Shown in pieces: positions 1 through 8,461 of a stretch of 34,877 nt of DNA. The stretch's first letter is position 1; every line of letters begins with the position of its first letter. Source of the DNA: Candidatus Cloacimonadota bacterium (GTDB lineage: Bacteria; Cloacimonadota; Cloacimonadia; Cloacimonadales; TCS61). The DNA lies in the NCBI GenBank assembly GCA_021736135.1, contig JAIPGO010000038.1:1-34877 (forward strand), read 5' to 3'. The translations under genes were made by a program, and so were the position numbers. The notes below the pieces were generated by a model. It was not told the DNA's origin and ran no database searches. It was given only the letters and a program-made list of their open reading frames with translations.

Positions 1-79
1 AATTTATTAATTCATACAAGAACTCTCCCTCAAAACTTTTTAACTCTAATCTGCTTAAATGATTAGCGTGCTCTTTCAT
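1..79 (-). CDS. Partial CDS, 5' end of an unidentified gene cut by the left window edge
   Basis: Read leftwards from an ATG at 79-77 the frame stays open for 26 codons to the window edge. A strong Shine-Dalgarno AGGAGG (minus strand, 89-84) lies just upstream. A second in-frame ATG at 82-80 is only 1 nt from it, so the ATG at 79 (4 nt away) is preferred, though both are close. The visible peptide begins MKEHANHLSRLELKSFEGEF and is charged and soluble, with no signal peptide. The start lies about 50 nt after the stop of the 1654-aa gene with no terminator between, so it may be the last gene of that operon. I do not recognise the family from this fragment. Confidence 0.5.
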   Translation of the reverse strand, partial: MKEHANHLSRLELKSFEGEFLYELIN

Positions 80-133
80 CATGCCTCCTGGTGCTTTATT
101 AATAAGATAATCAACCCCAGGGGACATATGTCA

Positions 134-3100
134 CTATTTGAGGAGCAGCATTTTGCGGGTTTGAGTATAGCTTGGCGTATGCAATCGATAGAGATATACT
201 CCGGAAGCCCGGTTGTTTGCCTTCCAGATATAATCGTGACTGCCTTCAGTGAACTTCTTTTCCTGCATTAACTGCCCTTTGGCATTATATATGCTCAAAA
301 TCCCTGTTTCTCCGGCTTTTATACTGAATCTGATATTCGTTTCGGGATTAAAGGGATTGGGCATATTGCCAAGTAAAGCAGAGACTTCCGGTAACTGACC
401 GGTGTCTCCATTCAGACAGGTGAGATCAATGATACTGGTCTGAGTATCATAATTGATCTTGAGCGTTAAACTGATATTCTGTGGCAGCTCGTTATCCTGA
501 TTTCTTTGCAATGGTATTTTCAGGAACGTACCTTCTATATACTGAGCAGAGGCAGAGGCAAATTTGTAATCAGCAGCATTAAAAGCAGATATAGCGTCAG
601 GTATCAGAAATTCAGGGGTCTGCAGAAACTCCTTATGGCTGTTAATTTCCAGTTCAAAGGAAAGCAGGTTATCCTGAGCAGTGAAGTAAAGACAATCATC
701 AATTGCTTCGATCACTACTCCGGCAGTAACAGGATTAAATCTACTTACGCCTTCCACAGGAAAATCATTGATCATACCTACTACGAATTGCAGAATAAGA
801 GCAGAATCAAAAGCTTCCACACTGCCGTTGCCATCCACGTCTGCTACTGTAATGCGCCATTCTTCCCAGGGTAATGGAGCTGAAGGAGCAGGATCCATTC
901 CTACCACATATTGTAGAGTCAGCGAAGCATCAAAAGCTTCCACAATACCGTTATCATCAACATCTCCATAAGTAGGATCACCTGTATAAACGAATTCAAC
1001 GGTCACTGTTTCCGATTCTCCGTTTGTGTATTGCGCGGAAACTCCGGCAAGATAGCTGCTGTTAAATTCCAGACCTGTAAATTGATAGAAAAGATCAGTG
1101 GTTTGGGTGATATATTCATTATCAAGGTAAACGTTGTAGCTTTCCAGTTCACGGCTGGTATTTACGTTATGATTGATCACATCAGCAAACACTTTTTCTC
1201 CAGGAGCCAAAGCATGTGCAGCCACTTTTTTTACAGGAATAGGAGAAAGTTCTGCAATCCTGCCATTGCCATACTGAACAACTGCGCGAATGAGATAAGC
1301 TTCAGGCCAGGTAGTCCAGCCTCCAGCATCATCATGATCCCATGATCTGCCATTGTTCAAGTTGTAATTGCAGCTCATATATGTATATTCATTGATCGAG
1401 CCAAAGGCTACAACAAAATCAGAGTTCACCATCAGATTCGCCTCAGATATATCCACTGTTACCCAATCATTCACTAAAGCATAAGCTGTTTCAGTGTGTA
1501 ATAAGTCTTCTGTGGGAGCCCCGGCATCCCAGCCCCATACTTCAGCATTGAAATCAGAACCGGAAGAAGTGTGTATTTTCAGTTCCAGGATCTGGCAGGC
1601 TTCAGCAGGACTCATGTGAGTTCCCATACTATAGCCCACATAACTGAACTGGCCGTTAGTTGCGCCATTATCGTAGATCAATTCTTCAATTTCACCGCCA
1701 CCACCACCTGGTGCATCCCACGAAATGAGTCCTGTATCTTCATCAACTGCCAGATTGACAGGTGGGTCAAAAGTTGTCGTTGGATCATAAGTGAAATCTA
1801 TTGTTACAAGCCCTGATACTCCGTTATCATAGATTGCTTCTAAACCGGCTGTGTAAGTCTGGCCGCCTGTGAGATCAGAGAACATCCACTGGATATCGGC
1901 CGTATTACCAACCATTACATCATCAAGGTAAACGTTGTAGCTTTCCAGCTCACGGCTGGTATCTACATTGTGATTGATCACATCAGCAGAAACTTTTTCG
2001 CGCTGAACCAAAGCATGTGCACCAACACTATTTACAGGAGTTGGAGAAAGTTCTGCAATCCTGCCATTGCCATACTGAACGACGGCGCGAATGAGATAAG
2101 CTTCAGGCCAGGTAGTCCAGCCTCCAGTATCATCATGATCCCATGATCTACCATTGTTCAGATTGGTATTGCAGCTCATGTAAGTGTATTCATTGATCGA
2201 ACCAAAGGCCACAACAAAATCAGAATCCACCATCAGATTCGCATCAGATATATCTACAATTACCCAGTCACTCCATAAAGCATTGGCTGATTGAGTGTGT
2301 AACAGATCTTCTGTAGGAGCACCGGCATCCCAGCCCCATACTTCTGCATTGAATTCTGTACCGGAATAAGTGTGTATTTTCAGTTCCAGGATCTGGCAGG
2401 CTTCCGCAGGACTCATGTGAGTTCCCATGCTGTAGCCCACATAACTGTACTGGCCGTTAGCTGCGCCATTATCGTAGATCAGTTCTTCAATTTCACCGCC
2501 AGCTTCTGGTGCATCCCACGTGAATAGTCCCGTTTCTTCATCAACTGCCAGGTTTGTTGGTGGATCAAGAACTGCCAAAGGATTAAATGTGAAATCTAAT
2601 GTTACAAGCTCTGATACTCCGTCGTCATAAACAGCTTCTAAACCGGCTGTGTAATCCTGATCGTCTGTAAGATCAGAGAACATCCATTCTGTAGCGTCCG
2701 TATTACCAGCCATTACATCATCAAGGTAAACGTTGTAGCTTTCCAGTTCACGGTTTCCCGCAGGTGCGTCCCAGGTGAAAAGACCATATTGATCAACTGC
2801 CAGGTTCACAGGTGGATCAAGTGCCGGGATTCCTCCGCTGGTCAGCAGCACGTCATCAATATACCAGTAGTTAATACCGTAAGAATCACCATTCAGATAG
2901 AAGCACATCTGGAATGCAGCAGAACCTACATCTGTTGTGGTTATATTTACGTTAACTGATTCAGGTCCAACCATGCCAGCAGGAACAATCGACCAGGCCG
3001 CATTCCAGGTTATACCATCACTGCTGGTAGCTACACCCAGAGTGTATCCTCCGGAATAGTCATCTACACTGTGCATGAATTCTAAAGTTAATGCCTCCAT

Positions 3101-5098
3101 GTTTGATGTATCCATTGCCATTGTGCACATTCTTGATGAACCATAAAATGGGGGTGTCCAGCCGAACATCATCTCCATACCAGTACCACCGGCATAGTTA
3201 TCTATAGAGGATTCCCAGTTTGTCTGGCCAAATCCATCAATATACCAGCCGGCTGGTGGTACACCACCGCTGAAATCTTCCAGGATCAAAACGCCTGACT
3301 CACTGATAAGAACTATATTGGAAGTAGCACTGCCGCCATCACCTATTAAATTATATGCAGTAACTGTGTAGCAATATGTTCCCACTTGAGGAATTGTATC
3401 ATCTATAAAAGATGTAGCTGAACCAGTTACTTCAAATAAAACTCCATCATTTCTGGCGATGTGATAACCACTAATAGTATTGTTGCAGGCACCGCCATGC
3501 AATCCGGTTGTGGGATTATCCCAGGTAAGTGTTCCGGATAAAACACCAGGAGTCGTTTGCACCAAAACCAGGTTATCAACTGCAGCAGGAACATCTTCTC
3601 CAACCCAGATAGTATTTTCCACGGTGATCCCTTCACCTGCATCATTGAAACCGACTACACCGTAGGTATAAGTTCCGGCAGTCAGCATGCTGAAATCCAT
3701 GTGAGAACCTGGGGCACCTATTGCAGGAGAATTATCTGTGAAAATAAGAGTTCCATCTCTGTAAACTCTCATTTCATCAAGATCTGTAAGTGTAGCTCCA
3801 CCAATTGTTGTTGCTGGACAGGTCCAGGCGATTTCAGCCTGAAAAATTCCACTTGCTGCTGGAATGGCAGTTACGTCTGTGGGAGCTGAAGGTATTTCCA
3901 TAGTTTCGGCTAACAAAGTTATATCTAAAGTGGTCATTTCATCAGCTAAGATTTCCACATCAGGGATCGTGAGAGCATTATAGCCATCCTTTGTTAATGT
4001 TACTTCATAAATCCCGGGAATTTTTTCGAAGCTGAACGAGCCATCAGCAGCAGTTTCAGCCAGACTAAAATAACCATCTGAGAAGACCGCACCTGCAATA
4101 GCCTCTCCTGTCTCAGCATCTGTAACCGTTCCGGCTACAGAACCGAAATCGGATTCCTGATAACAACATAATCCACCCTCATAAGTACCGATCCAGAGTC
4201 TGGATTCAGCATCTAACGCCAGACTCAATACATTATCTGCGGGAAGTCCGGAATTTGTACTATTATAAGAATACCAGGTTTCACCATCAAATTTTGCCAG
4301 TCCTTCTTCAGTTCCCACCCAGATATTGCCCTGATCATCGATCAGGAGTTCCTGGGTAAAATTACTGGGAAGACCGGAATTATCGACATTGTAAACTGTC
4401 CAGTTATCACCGTCGAAACAGGCAACACCACCACCATAAGTAGCCATCCAGATACTGTCCTCATTATCAAATTGGATATCATAGACCGTATCATCCGGGA
4501 TCTCTGAATTTTCCGTATTGTAAGAAACCCATTCAGATCCATTATAGCTGGTTAGTCCACCCCACTGGGTTCCAATCCATTTAACATCATCTCGATCGAT
4601 ATTTATGGTATAAATCATGTTATCAGGTAATCCACTGTTACCAGTATCAAAAATATTCCAGTCAGAACCATCAAAACTGGCAATTCCGCCAAAACCGGTT
4701 CCCAGCCATTTAACGTTATCTCCATCAATGGTAATTTCTGTAACTACCGGATATGGAATTGGGGTTTGCCCATACGAATATTCTGTCCAGTTAGAACCAT
4801 CAAAGACAGCAGCCCCACTGCCTGTTCCGATCCAGATATTACCATTATCCTCTCTGGCAATACACCTTATGGTGGCATAATCATTATAATAATACTGCCA
4901 GCTTTCATCATCATAACTGGCTAAACCACCACTGAATGTTCCTACCCATTTGGTATTATCGGGAGCTGTTAATACAGCATATACATCATCTGCCGGAATA
5001 CCTGAATTTGTAAGATCATAAATATCCCATTCCTCTGCATACGCTGAGAAAGAGATTGCTAATAACATTAACATCAATAATAAACTTTTGCTTTTCAT
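134..5098 (-). CDS. Large secreted multidomain protein: seven-blade propeller, FnIII-like modules, dockerin-like pair, C-terminal sorting domain
   Basis: The 1654-aa protein starts with a signal peptide (residues 1-21, cleavage after SAYA). Residues 22-315 hold seven ~43-residue repeats with W(I/V/L/M)(G/A)T at 51, 89, 131, 174, 217, 260 and 302. This is the two-component-regulator propeller type, but no kinase follows. Next come a carboxypeptidase-regulatory-like beta-sandwich (318-397), two FnIII-like domains (403-600), a choice-of-anchor-J/MAM-like domain (602-755; EDFSGGVPPAGW), and three copies of a further FnIII-like module (760-1372). Two of those three carry a ~180-residue insertion. 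A dockerin-like pair of Ca-binding loops follows (DVDDNG 1379, DVDGNG 1420), then a weak cohesin-like beta region (about 1455-1562). The C-terminal FlgD/type-IX-style domain (1572-1654) has NMPNPFNPETNIRF and ends KMLLLK. The start has an AGGAG site. It lies 22 bp after the 816-aa gene. Likely surface-attached or released; ligand unknown. Confidence 0.9.
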   Translation of the reverse strand: MKSKSLLLMLMLLAISFSAYAEEWDIYDLTNSGIPADDVYAVLTAPDNTKWVGTFSGGLASYDDESWQYYYNDYATIRCIAREDNGNIWIGTGSGAAVFDGSNWTEYSYGQTPIPYPVVTEITIDGDNVKWLGTGFGGIASFDGSDWNIFDTGNSGLPDNMIYTINIDRDDVKWIGTQWGGLTSYNGSEWVSYNTENSEIPDDTVYDIQFDNEDSIWMATYGGGVACFDGDNWTVYNVDNSGLPSNFTQELLIDDQGNIWVGTEEGLAKFDGETWYSYNSTNSGLPADNVLSLALDAESRLWIGTYEGGLCCYQESDFGSVAGTVTDAETGEAIAGAVFSDGYFSLAETAADGSFSFEKIPGIYEVTLTKDGYNALTIPDVEILADEMTTLDITLLAETMEIPSAPTDVTAIPAASGIFQAEIAWTCPATTIGGATLTDLDEMRVYRDGTLIFTDNSPAIGAPGSHMDFSMLTAGTYTYGVVGFNDAGEGITVENTIWVGEDVPAAVDNLVLVQTTPGVLSGTLTWDNPTTGLHGGACNNTISGYHIARNDGVLFEVTGSATSFIDDTIPQVGTYCYTVTAYNLIGDGGSATSNIVLISESGVLILEDFSGGVPPAGWYIDGFGQTNWESSIDNYAGGTGMEMMFGWTPPFYGSSRMCTMAMDTSNMEALTLEFMHSVDDYSGGYTLGVATSSDGITWNAAWSIVPAGMVGPESVNVNITTTDVGSAAFQMCFYLNGDSYGINYWYIDDVLLTSGGIPALDPPVNLAVDQYGLFTWDAPAGNRELESYNVYLDDVMAGNTDATEWMFSDLTDDQDYTAGLEAVYDDGVSELVTLDFTFNPLAVLDPPTNLAVDEETGLFTWDAPEAGGEIEELIYDNGAANGQYSYVGYSMGTHMSPAEACQILELKIHTYSGTEFNAEVWGWDAGAPTEDLLHTQSANALWSDWVIVDISDANLMVDSDFVVAFGSINEYTYMSCNTNLNNGRSWDHDDTGGWTTWPEAYLIRAVVQYGNGRIAELSPTPVNSVGAHALVQREKVSADVINHNVDTSRELESYNVYLDDVMVGNTADIQWMFSDLTGGQTYTAGLEAIYDNGVSGLVTIDFTYDPTTTFDPPVNLAVDEDTGLISWDAPGGGGGEIEELIYDNGATNGQFSYVGYSMGTHMSPAEACQILELKIHTSSGSDFNAEVWGWDAGAPTEDLLHTETAYALVNDWVTVDISEANLMVNSDFVVAFGSINEYTYMSCNYNLNNGRSWDHDDAGGWTTWPEAYLIRAVVQYGNGRIAELSPIPVKKVAAHALAPGEKVFADVINHNVNTSRELESYNVYLDNEYITQTTDLFYQFTGLEFNSSYLAGVSAQYTNGESETVTVEFVYTGDPTYGDVDDNGIVEAFDASLTLQYVVGMDPAPSAPLPWEEWRITVADVDGNGSVEAFDSALILQFVVGMINDFPVEGVSRFNPVTAGVVIEAIDDCLYFTAQDNLLSFELEINSHKEFLQTPEFLIPDAISAFNAADYKFASASAQYIEGTFLKIPLQRNQDNELPQNISLTLKINYDTQTSIIDLTCLNGDTGQLPEVSALLGNMPNPFNPETNIRFSIKAGETGILSIYNAKGQLMQEKKFTEGSHDYIWKANNRASGVYLYRLHTPSYTQTRKMLLLK
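983..2566 (-). repeat. Internal tandem duplication (~795 bp x 2) inside the 1654-aa gene
   Basis: Residues 845-1109 (nt 1772-2566) and 1110-1372 (nt 983-1771) are two copies of one module. Long stretches are nearly identical at both protein and DNA level, for example around SYVGYSMGTHMSPAEACQIL and SWDHDD.GGWTTWPEAYLIR. Each copy is an FnIII-like half (DPPxNLAVDE..WDAP), an inserted beta-rich block (nt 1958-2503 and 1154-1705), then the other FnIII half (RELESYNVYLD). The close DNA match implies a recent duplication or ongoing homogenisation. Confidence 0.85.
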
Positions 5099-5120
5099 GT
5101 GTTTTTCTCCTTTTTTTATA

Positions 5121-7571
5121 TTATTTCATTAGAATCATTTTCTTTGTAGAAATGAAATTTCCGGTTTTCATTGTGTAGAAGTAAACTCCACTTGCTACCG
5201 TTTTACCTGCATCATCAGAACCGTTCCAGCTAACGATCTGATCTCCGGATTCCCTTACACCATTAATGAGGGTCTTCACAAGTTCACCGCGTAAGTTGTA
5301 AACCTCCAGAGTTACTTTTCCTGCTTCTTGCACTGAGAAGGCTATGTTCGTATCAGGATTAAAGGGATTTGGATAATTGCCAGTAAGTTCTGTTTTAGCA
5401 ATGATGTTATCATCGGCATTAGTTCCCATATAGGTGAATTCAATGGTTACAATGTCAGATTCACCATCATCATAAACCGCCATTACACCAGCGGTATATG
5501 TTTGATTGTAAACCAGATTTTCTAATAGCCATTCTGTATCGGCTGTATTACCAGCCACAGTATCATCAAGGTAAACGTTGTAGCTTTCCAGTTCCCGGTT
5601 TCCGGCAGGTGCATCCCACGTGAAAAGTCCTGAATCTTCATCGACCGCGAGGTTTGCAGGTGGATCGAAAGTCGCTGTTCCTGTGCTGGTCAGCATCACA
5701 TCATCAATATACCAGTAGTTGATAGCGTAAGAATCACCATTCAGATAGAAGCACATCTGGAATGTCGTTGAGCCAACGTCTGCGGTAGTAACATCAACGT
5801 TAATTGTTTCGGCTCCCATAGCTCCAGTTGGCATAACAGTCCAGGCATCATTCCAGTTTATACCATCGCTGCTGGTAGCTGCACCCAAAGTGTATCCTCC
5901 GGCATAATCATCTACACTGTGCTTGAATTCTAAAGCTAATGCTGCCAGGTTAGATGTGTCCATTGCCATTGTGCACATTCTTGATATACCATTAAATGGG
6001 GGTGTCCAACTGAAATACATCTCAATTCCACTCCCGCCTGCATGGTTTCCTGTAGCAGCTCCCCAGTTTGTCAGGCTCATTCCATCAACATACCAGCCGG
6101 CTGGGGGAACTCCGTCACTGAAGTCTTCTGAGATCAAAACGCCCGACTCACCAATAAGAACTAAATTGGAAACAGCACTGCCGCCATCACCAATGATATT
6201 ATATGGAACAACTGCATAACAATATGTTCCAGCTAAAGGAATTGTATCATCTATAAAAGATGTAGCTGAACCGGTTACTTCAAATAAAACGCCATCATTT
6301 CTTTCGATGTGATATCCACTGATGGCATTGTTACAGGCACCGCCATGCAATCCGGTTGTGGGATTATCCCAGGTAAGTGTTCCGGATAAAACACCTGGAG
6401 ATGTTTGCGCCAAAACCAGATTGTCAACTGCAGCCGGAGCATCTTCACCCACCCAGATAGTATTTTCCACGGTGATCCCTTCACCGGCGTCATTAAAACC
6501 AGAAACTCCATAGTTATAAAATCCGGAAGTAAGCATGCTGGAATCCATGTGAAAACCTGGGGCACCTATTGCAGGGGAAGTATCGGTGAAAATAAGCGTT
6601 CCATCTCTGTAAACTCTCATTTCATCAAGATCCGTAAGAACAGTTCCGCCAATTGTTGTTGCTGGACAAGTCCAGGCGATTTCAGCCTGGAAAATACCAC
6701 TTGCTTCTGGAGTTGCAATTACATCTGTAGGAACCGCAGGTGAATCCGGATCTGCAGCATCACGAAGTTCCATTCCATAAAGAACGTCAGGCATTCCCTG
6801 TACAAGACAGCCTAAAATAGTAGTACCAGGAACCAAACCTCCTTCATAATAGAAGGCTCCTCCAATATCTCCGTCACTTCCATGAATAACAGTATAAGAA
6901 GTTCCCGTTGCTGCACCATTCAAGTCATATTGGAAAAATGTGTTTTGTTCAGCAAAAAGCCATAAGCAATCTGCAAAAGAATCATAAGCCATACCATAAG
7001 CCGAGTTTTCATCAGCATAAGAATTGATTACTGTACCACCGGCATCAAATTCATAAATGGGATTACTAAAATCCTTTGTCCAGAAATGGCTGCCGTCATA
7101 AGCTAAAGCACGGATAGTTCCGAATGATGAGCCAAATTCCACAGTCCAGGTTTCTGAAGCAATGTCAAATGAAAAGAAATCAGTTTCATTTCCGCCATAA
7201 ATCTTGCCTTCTGTGTCAACATAAGCCAGATCCCGAATTCCCCAGACGCAGGCTGCAACCGGTTGTTCATAGCTGCTTACTAAAGTTCCTGCAACCGGAT
7301 CTATTTTATACAGGTAGTTGGGATCTAAGCCATTTCCACCACCGGTAACCCATACATAAGTGCCATCATATTCCACACCAAGCAGTTGACTGTCAGATGT
7401 GATACTTTCCACATCAAGTTCATATATAAGGTCTCCCATTTCGTCTGTGATCACTGGATTCGTTGATGCCGGACCAACATCATTCAGCATTGGTGCTGCT
7501 TCTGATTTTATAGCAGCAGATAAACCTGCTGAGACCAATAGCACTAACACTAACAAAAATAACGTTTTCAT
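5121..7571 (-). CDS. Secreted multidomain protein, paralogue of the downstream 1654-aa protein
   Basis: 816 aa with a signal peptide (1-20, LLVSAGLSAA). Residues about 45-270 form a degenerate beta-propeller-like region with W/Y-rich repeats (GTYVWVTG, GSHFWTKD, DCLWLFAE). Two FnIII-like domains follow (about 277-475), then a choice-of-anchor-J-like domain (480-628; EDFSDGVPPAGWYVDG), one uninterrupted FnIII-like module (636-714) and a C-terminal FlgD-Ig/type-IX-style sorting domain (729-816; GNYPNPFNPDTNIAF, GVYFYTMK, ending KKMILMK). Residues 277-714 match residues 403-838 of the next gene closely, also at DNA level. Its AGGAG ribosome site overlaps the stop region of the response regulator 10 bp upstream, so the two are probably translationally coupled. 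Predicted exported surface or extracellular protein; substrate unknown. Confidence 0.9.
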   Translation of the reverse strand: MKTLFLLVLVLLVSAGLSAAIKSEAAPMLNDVGPASTNPVITDEMGDLIYELDVESITSDSQLLGVEYDGTYVWVTGGGNGLDPNYLYKIDPVAGTLVSSYEQPVAACVWGIRDLAYVDTEGKIYGGNETDFFSFDIASETWTVEFGSSFGTIRALAYDGSHFWTKDFSNPIYEFDAGGTVINSYADENSAYGMAYDSFADCLWLFAEQNTFFQYDLNGAATGTSYTVIHGSDGDIGGAFYYEGGLVPGTTILGCLVQGMPDVLYGMELRDAADPDSPAVPTDVIATPEASGIFQAEIAWTCPATTIGGTVLTDLDEMRVYRDGTLIFTDTSPAIGAPGFHMDSSMLTSGFYNYGVSGFNDAGEGITVENTIWVGEDAPAAVDNLVLAQTSPGVLSGTLTWDNPTTGLHGGACNNAISGYHIERNDGVLFEVTGSATSFIDDTIPLAGTYCYAVVPYNIIGDGGSAVSNLVLIGESGVLISEDFSDGVPPAGWYVDGMSLTNWGAATGNHAGGSGIEMYFSWTPPFNGISRMCTMAMDTSNLAALALEFKHSVDDYAGGYTLGAATSSDGINWNDAWTVMPTGAMGAETINVDVTTADVGSTTFQMCFYLNGDSYAINYWYIDDVMLTSTGTATFDPPANLAVDEDSGLFTWDAPAGNRELESYNVYLDDTVAGNTADTEWLLENLVYNQTYTAGVMAVYDDGESDIVTIEFTYMGTNADDNIIAKTELTGNYPNPFNPDTNIAFSVQEAGKVTLEVYNLRGELVKTLINGVRESGDQIVSWNGSDDAGKTVASGVYFYTMKTGNFISTKKMILMK

Positions 7572-7581
7572 TTATTCTCCT

Positions 7582-7986
7582 TTATTTATGAATTACTTTT
7601 TTTTTATTATATGTATCTTCTGCTTTTATTCTCTGGATTGTTTCAATCAGGGATTCATAATTAAATGGTTTTTTCATGAATAAAAAGGCACCCCGCTTCT
7701 TAGCTTCAACCTGGATTTCTTCATCTGCAAAGGCAGAATAAATTATCACTTTTGCTTCCTTATCCATCTCTAAGATCAATGTTAATACTTCGATCCCATT
7801 GAGCTTCGGCATCCGGAAATCTGTTATGACAAGCTCGTAAATATTTTTATCATATTTACATAAAGCCTCCTCCGGATCATTGAAACCCTGATTTGGAAAA
7901 CCACCCATTTTCAGCGCGTAACTTATGCTTTTCAAAGTAAATTCATTATCATCGATCACCATTATCATTTTATCATCCTTTTCCAT
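7582..7986 (-). CDS. Single-domain response regulator (CheY-like)
   Basis: 134 aa that is only a receiver domain: acidic pair D12/D13, phosphoacceptor D56 in VITDFRMP, switch S84 (IIYSAF) and K106 in the KKPF motif. There is no output domain, so it probably acts by protein contact or as a phosphate sink. An AAGGA site precedes the first Met; Met7 also has an upstream AAGG and is an alternative start. It is the first gene after a sigma-54-type promoter (8024-8039), and its stop lies in the ribosome site of the 816-aa secreted protein. That is an unusual co-transcription of a cytoplasmic signalling protein with exported surface proteins. The nearest kinase is the TPR histidine kinase at 10771-12465. 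Confidence 0.92.
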   Translation of the reverse strand: MEKDDKMIMVIDDNEFTLKSISYALKMGGFPNQGFNDPEEALCKYDKNIYELVITDFRMPKLNGIEVLTLILEMDKEAKVIIYSAFADEEIQVEAKKRGAFLFMKKPFNYESLIETIQRIKAEDTYNKKKVIHK

Positions 7987-8023
7987 TTTTCCTTCACCCC
8001 GCTTCTTTTCTCAACTATACTAT

Positions 8024-8039
8024 AGCAAATGCGGAGCCA
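8024..8039 (-). promoter_or_regulatory. Sigma-54 (-24/-12) promoter for the response regulator/secreted protein operon
   Basis: The minus strand reads TGGCTCCGCATTTGCT, preceded by C, against the consensus YTGGCACG-N4-TTGCW. GG (8038-8037) and GC (8026-8025) are exactly 10 nt apart, as sigma-54 requires. The predicted start is near 8013, giving a ~27-nt leader with the AAGGA site. A GAFTGS-bearing activator is encoded next upstream. Confidence 0.7.
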
Positions 8040-8132
8040 GATGAAATGGGATTAGAATGAAAAGCATATATGCAATAAATATAATAGTTTAGAGCTCTCG
8101 CGCTTAATTGTGCTGGAAATGATCAAGGAGTA

Positions 8133-8179
8133 GATCAATTCATTCTGAATCGTTCGAATTGATCCACAAATTCAGAATG
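8133..8179. promoter_or_regulatory. Overlapping dyads, candidate enhancer (UAS) for the sigma-54 promoter
   Basis: Two interleaved perfect inverted repeats: GATCAATTC (8133-8141) with GAATTGATC (8156-8164), and CATTCTGAAT (8141-8150) with ATTCAGAATG (8170-8179). Their midpoint is about 130 bp upstream of the -12 element, within the usual range for bacterial enhancer-binding protein sites. The role is inferred from position and symmetry only. Confidence 0.45.
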
Positions 8180-8247
8180 GAGCGTATAAAATTTGTTAAG
8201 CGCTTACGTGTAATATTCATGCAGTTTTGGGCAAAAGAATTCTTTTT

Positions 8248-8367
8248 AACCGCGAAAGCCGCTAAAGCACGCGAAATAATTCAAGTAAAGAAAGCAAATC
8301 CTATTCTTCTACTCATTGCATTTCTTACTTTCGCGTCTTTTCGCGTCTTTTCGCGCTTTTCGTGGTT
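8248..8367. repeat. Long hairpin with 10-bp-periodic arms
   Basis: The left arm (8248-8276) starts AACCGCGAAAGCCGCTAAAG. The right arm (8328-8367) consists of exact 10-bp steps TCGCGTCTTT, TCGCGTCTTT, TCGCGCTTTT, then CGTGGTT. The arms are imperfectly complementary across a ~50-bp AT-rich centre. An open frame crossing it on the plus strand (8159-8518) is an artefact of the repeat. Confidence 0.65.
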
Positions 8368-8383
8368 GAATGTCTTAAAAAAT

Positions 8384-8461
8384 CCAGTCACCAATCACAA
8401 ATCACCAGTCACGCTGAACGAAGTGATGTCTCAATTTCTCATTTTCTCAATCTCACAATTT
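8384..8461. repeat. Phased short repeats: four 7-bp units, an 18-bp core, four 8-bp units
   Basis: Units CCAGTCA, CCAATCA, CAAATCA, CCAGTCA (8384-8411) run into the core TCACGCTGAACGAAGTGA (8409-8426). Then follow CTCAATTT, CTCATTTT, CTCAATCT, CACAATTT (8430-8461). The reverse complement of the core recurs at 13464-13481, with a variant at 15188-15205. Confidence 0.65.

Noticed and set aside
121-132. Terminator after the 1654-aa gene
   Set aside because: There are short palindromes (CCCCAGGGG, GACATATGTC) but no stable stem with a T-run.
134-5098. Hybrid two-component sensor, suggested by the propeller repeats
   Set aside because: The protein has no transmitter, receiver or kinase motif and ends in a sorting-type domain.
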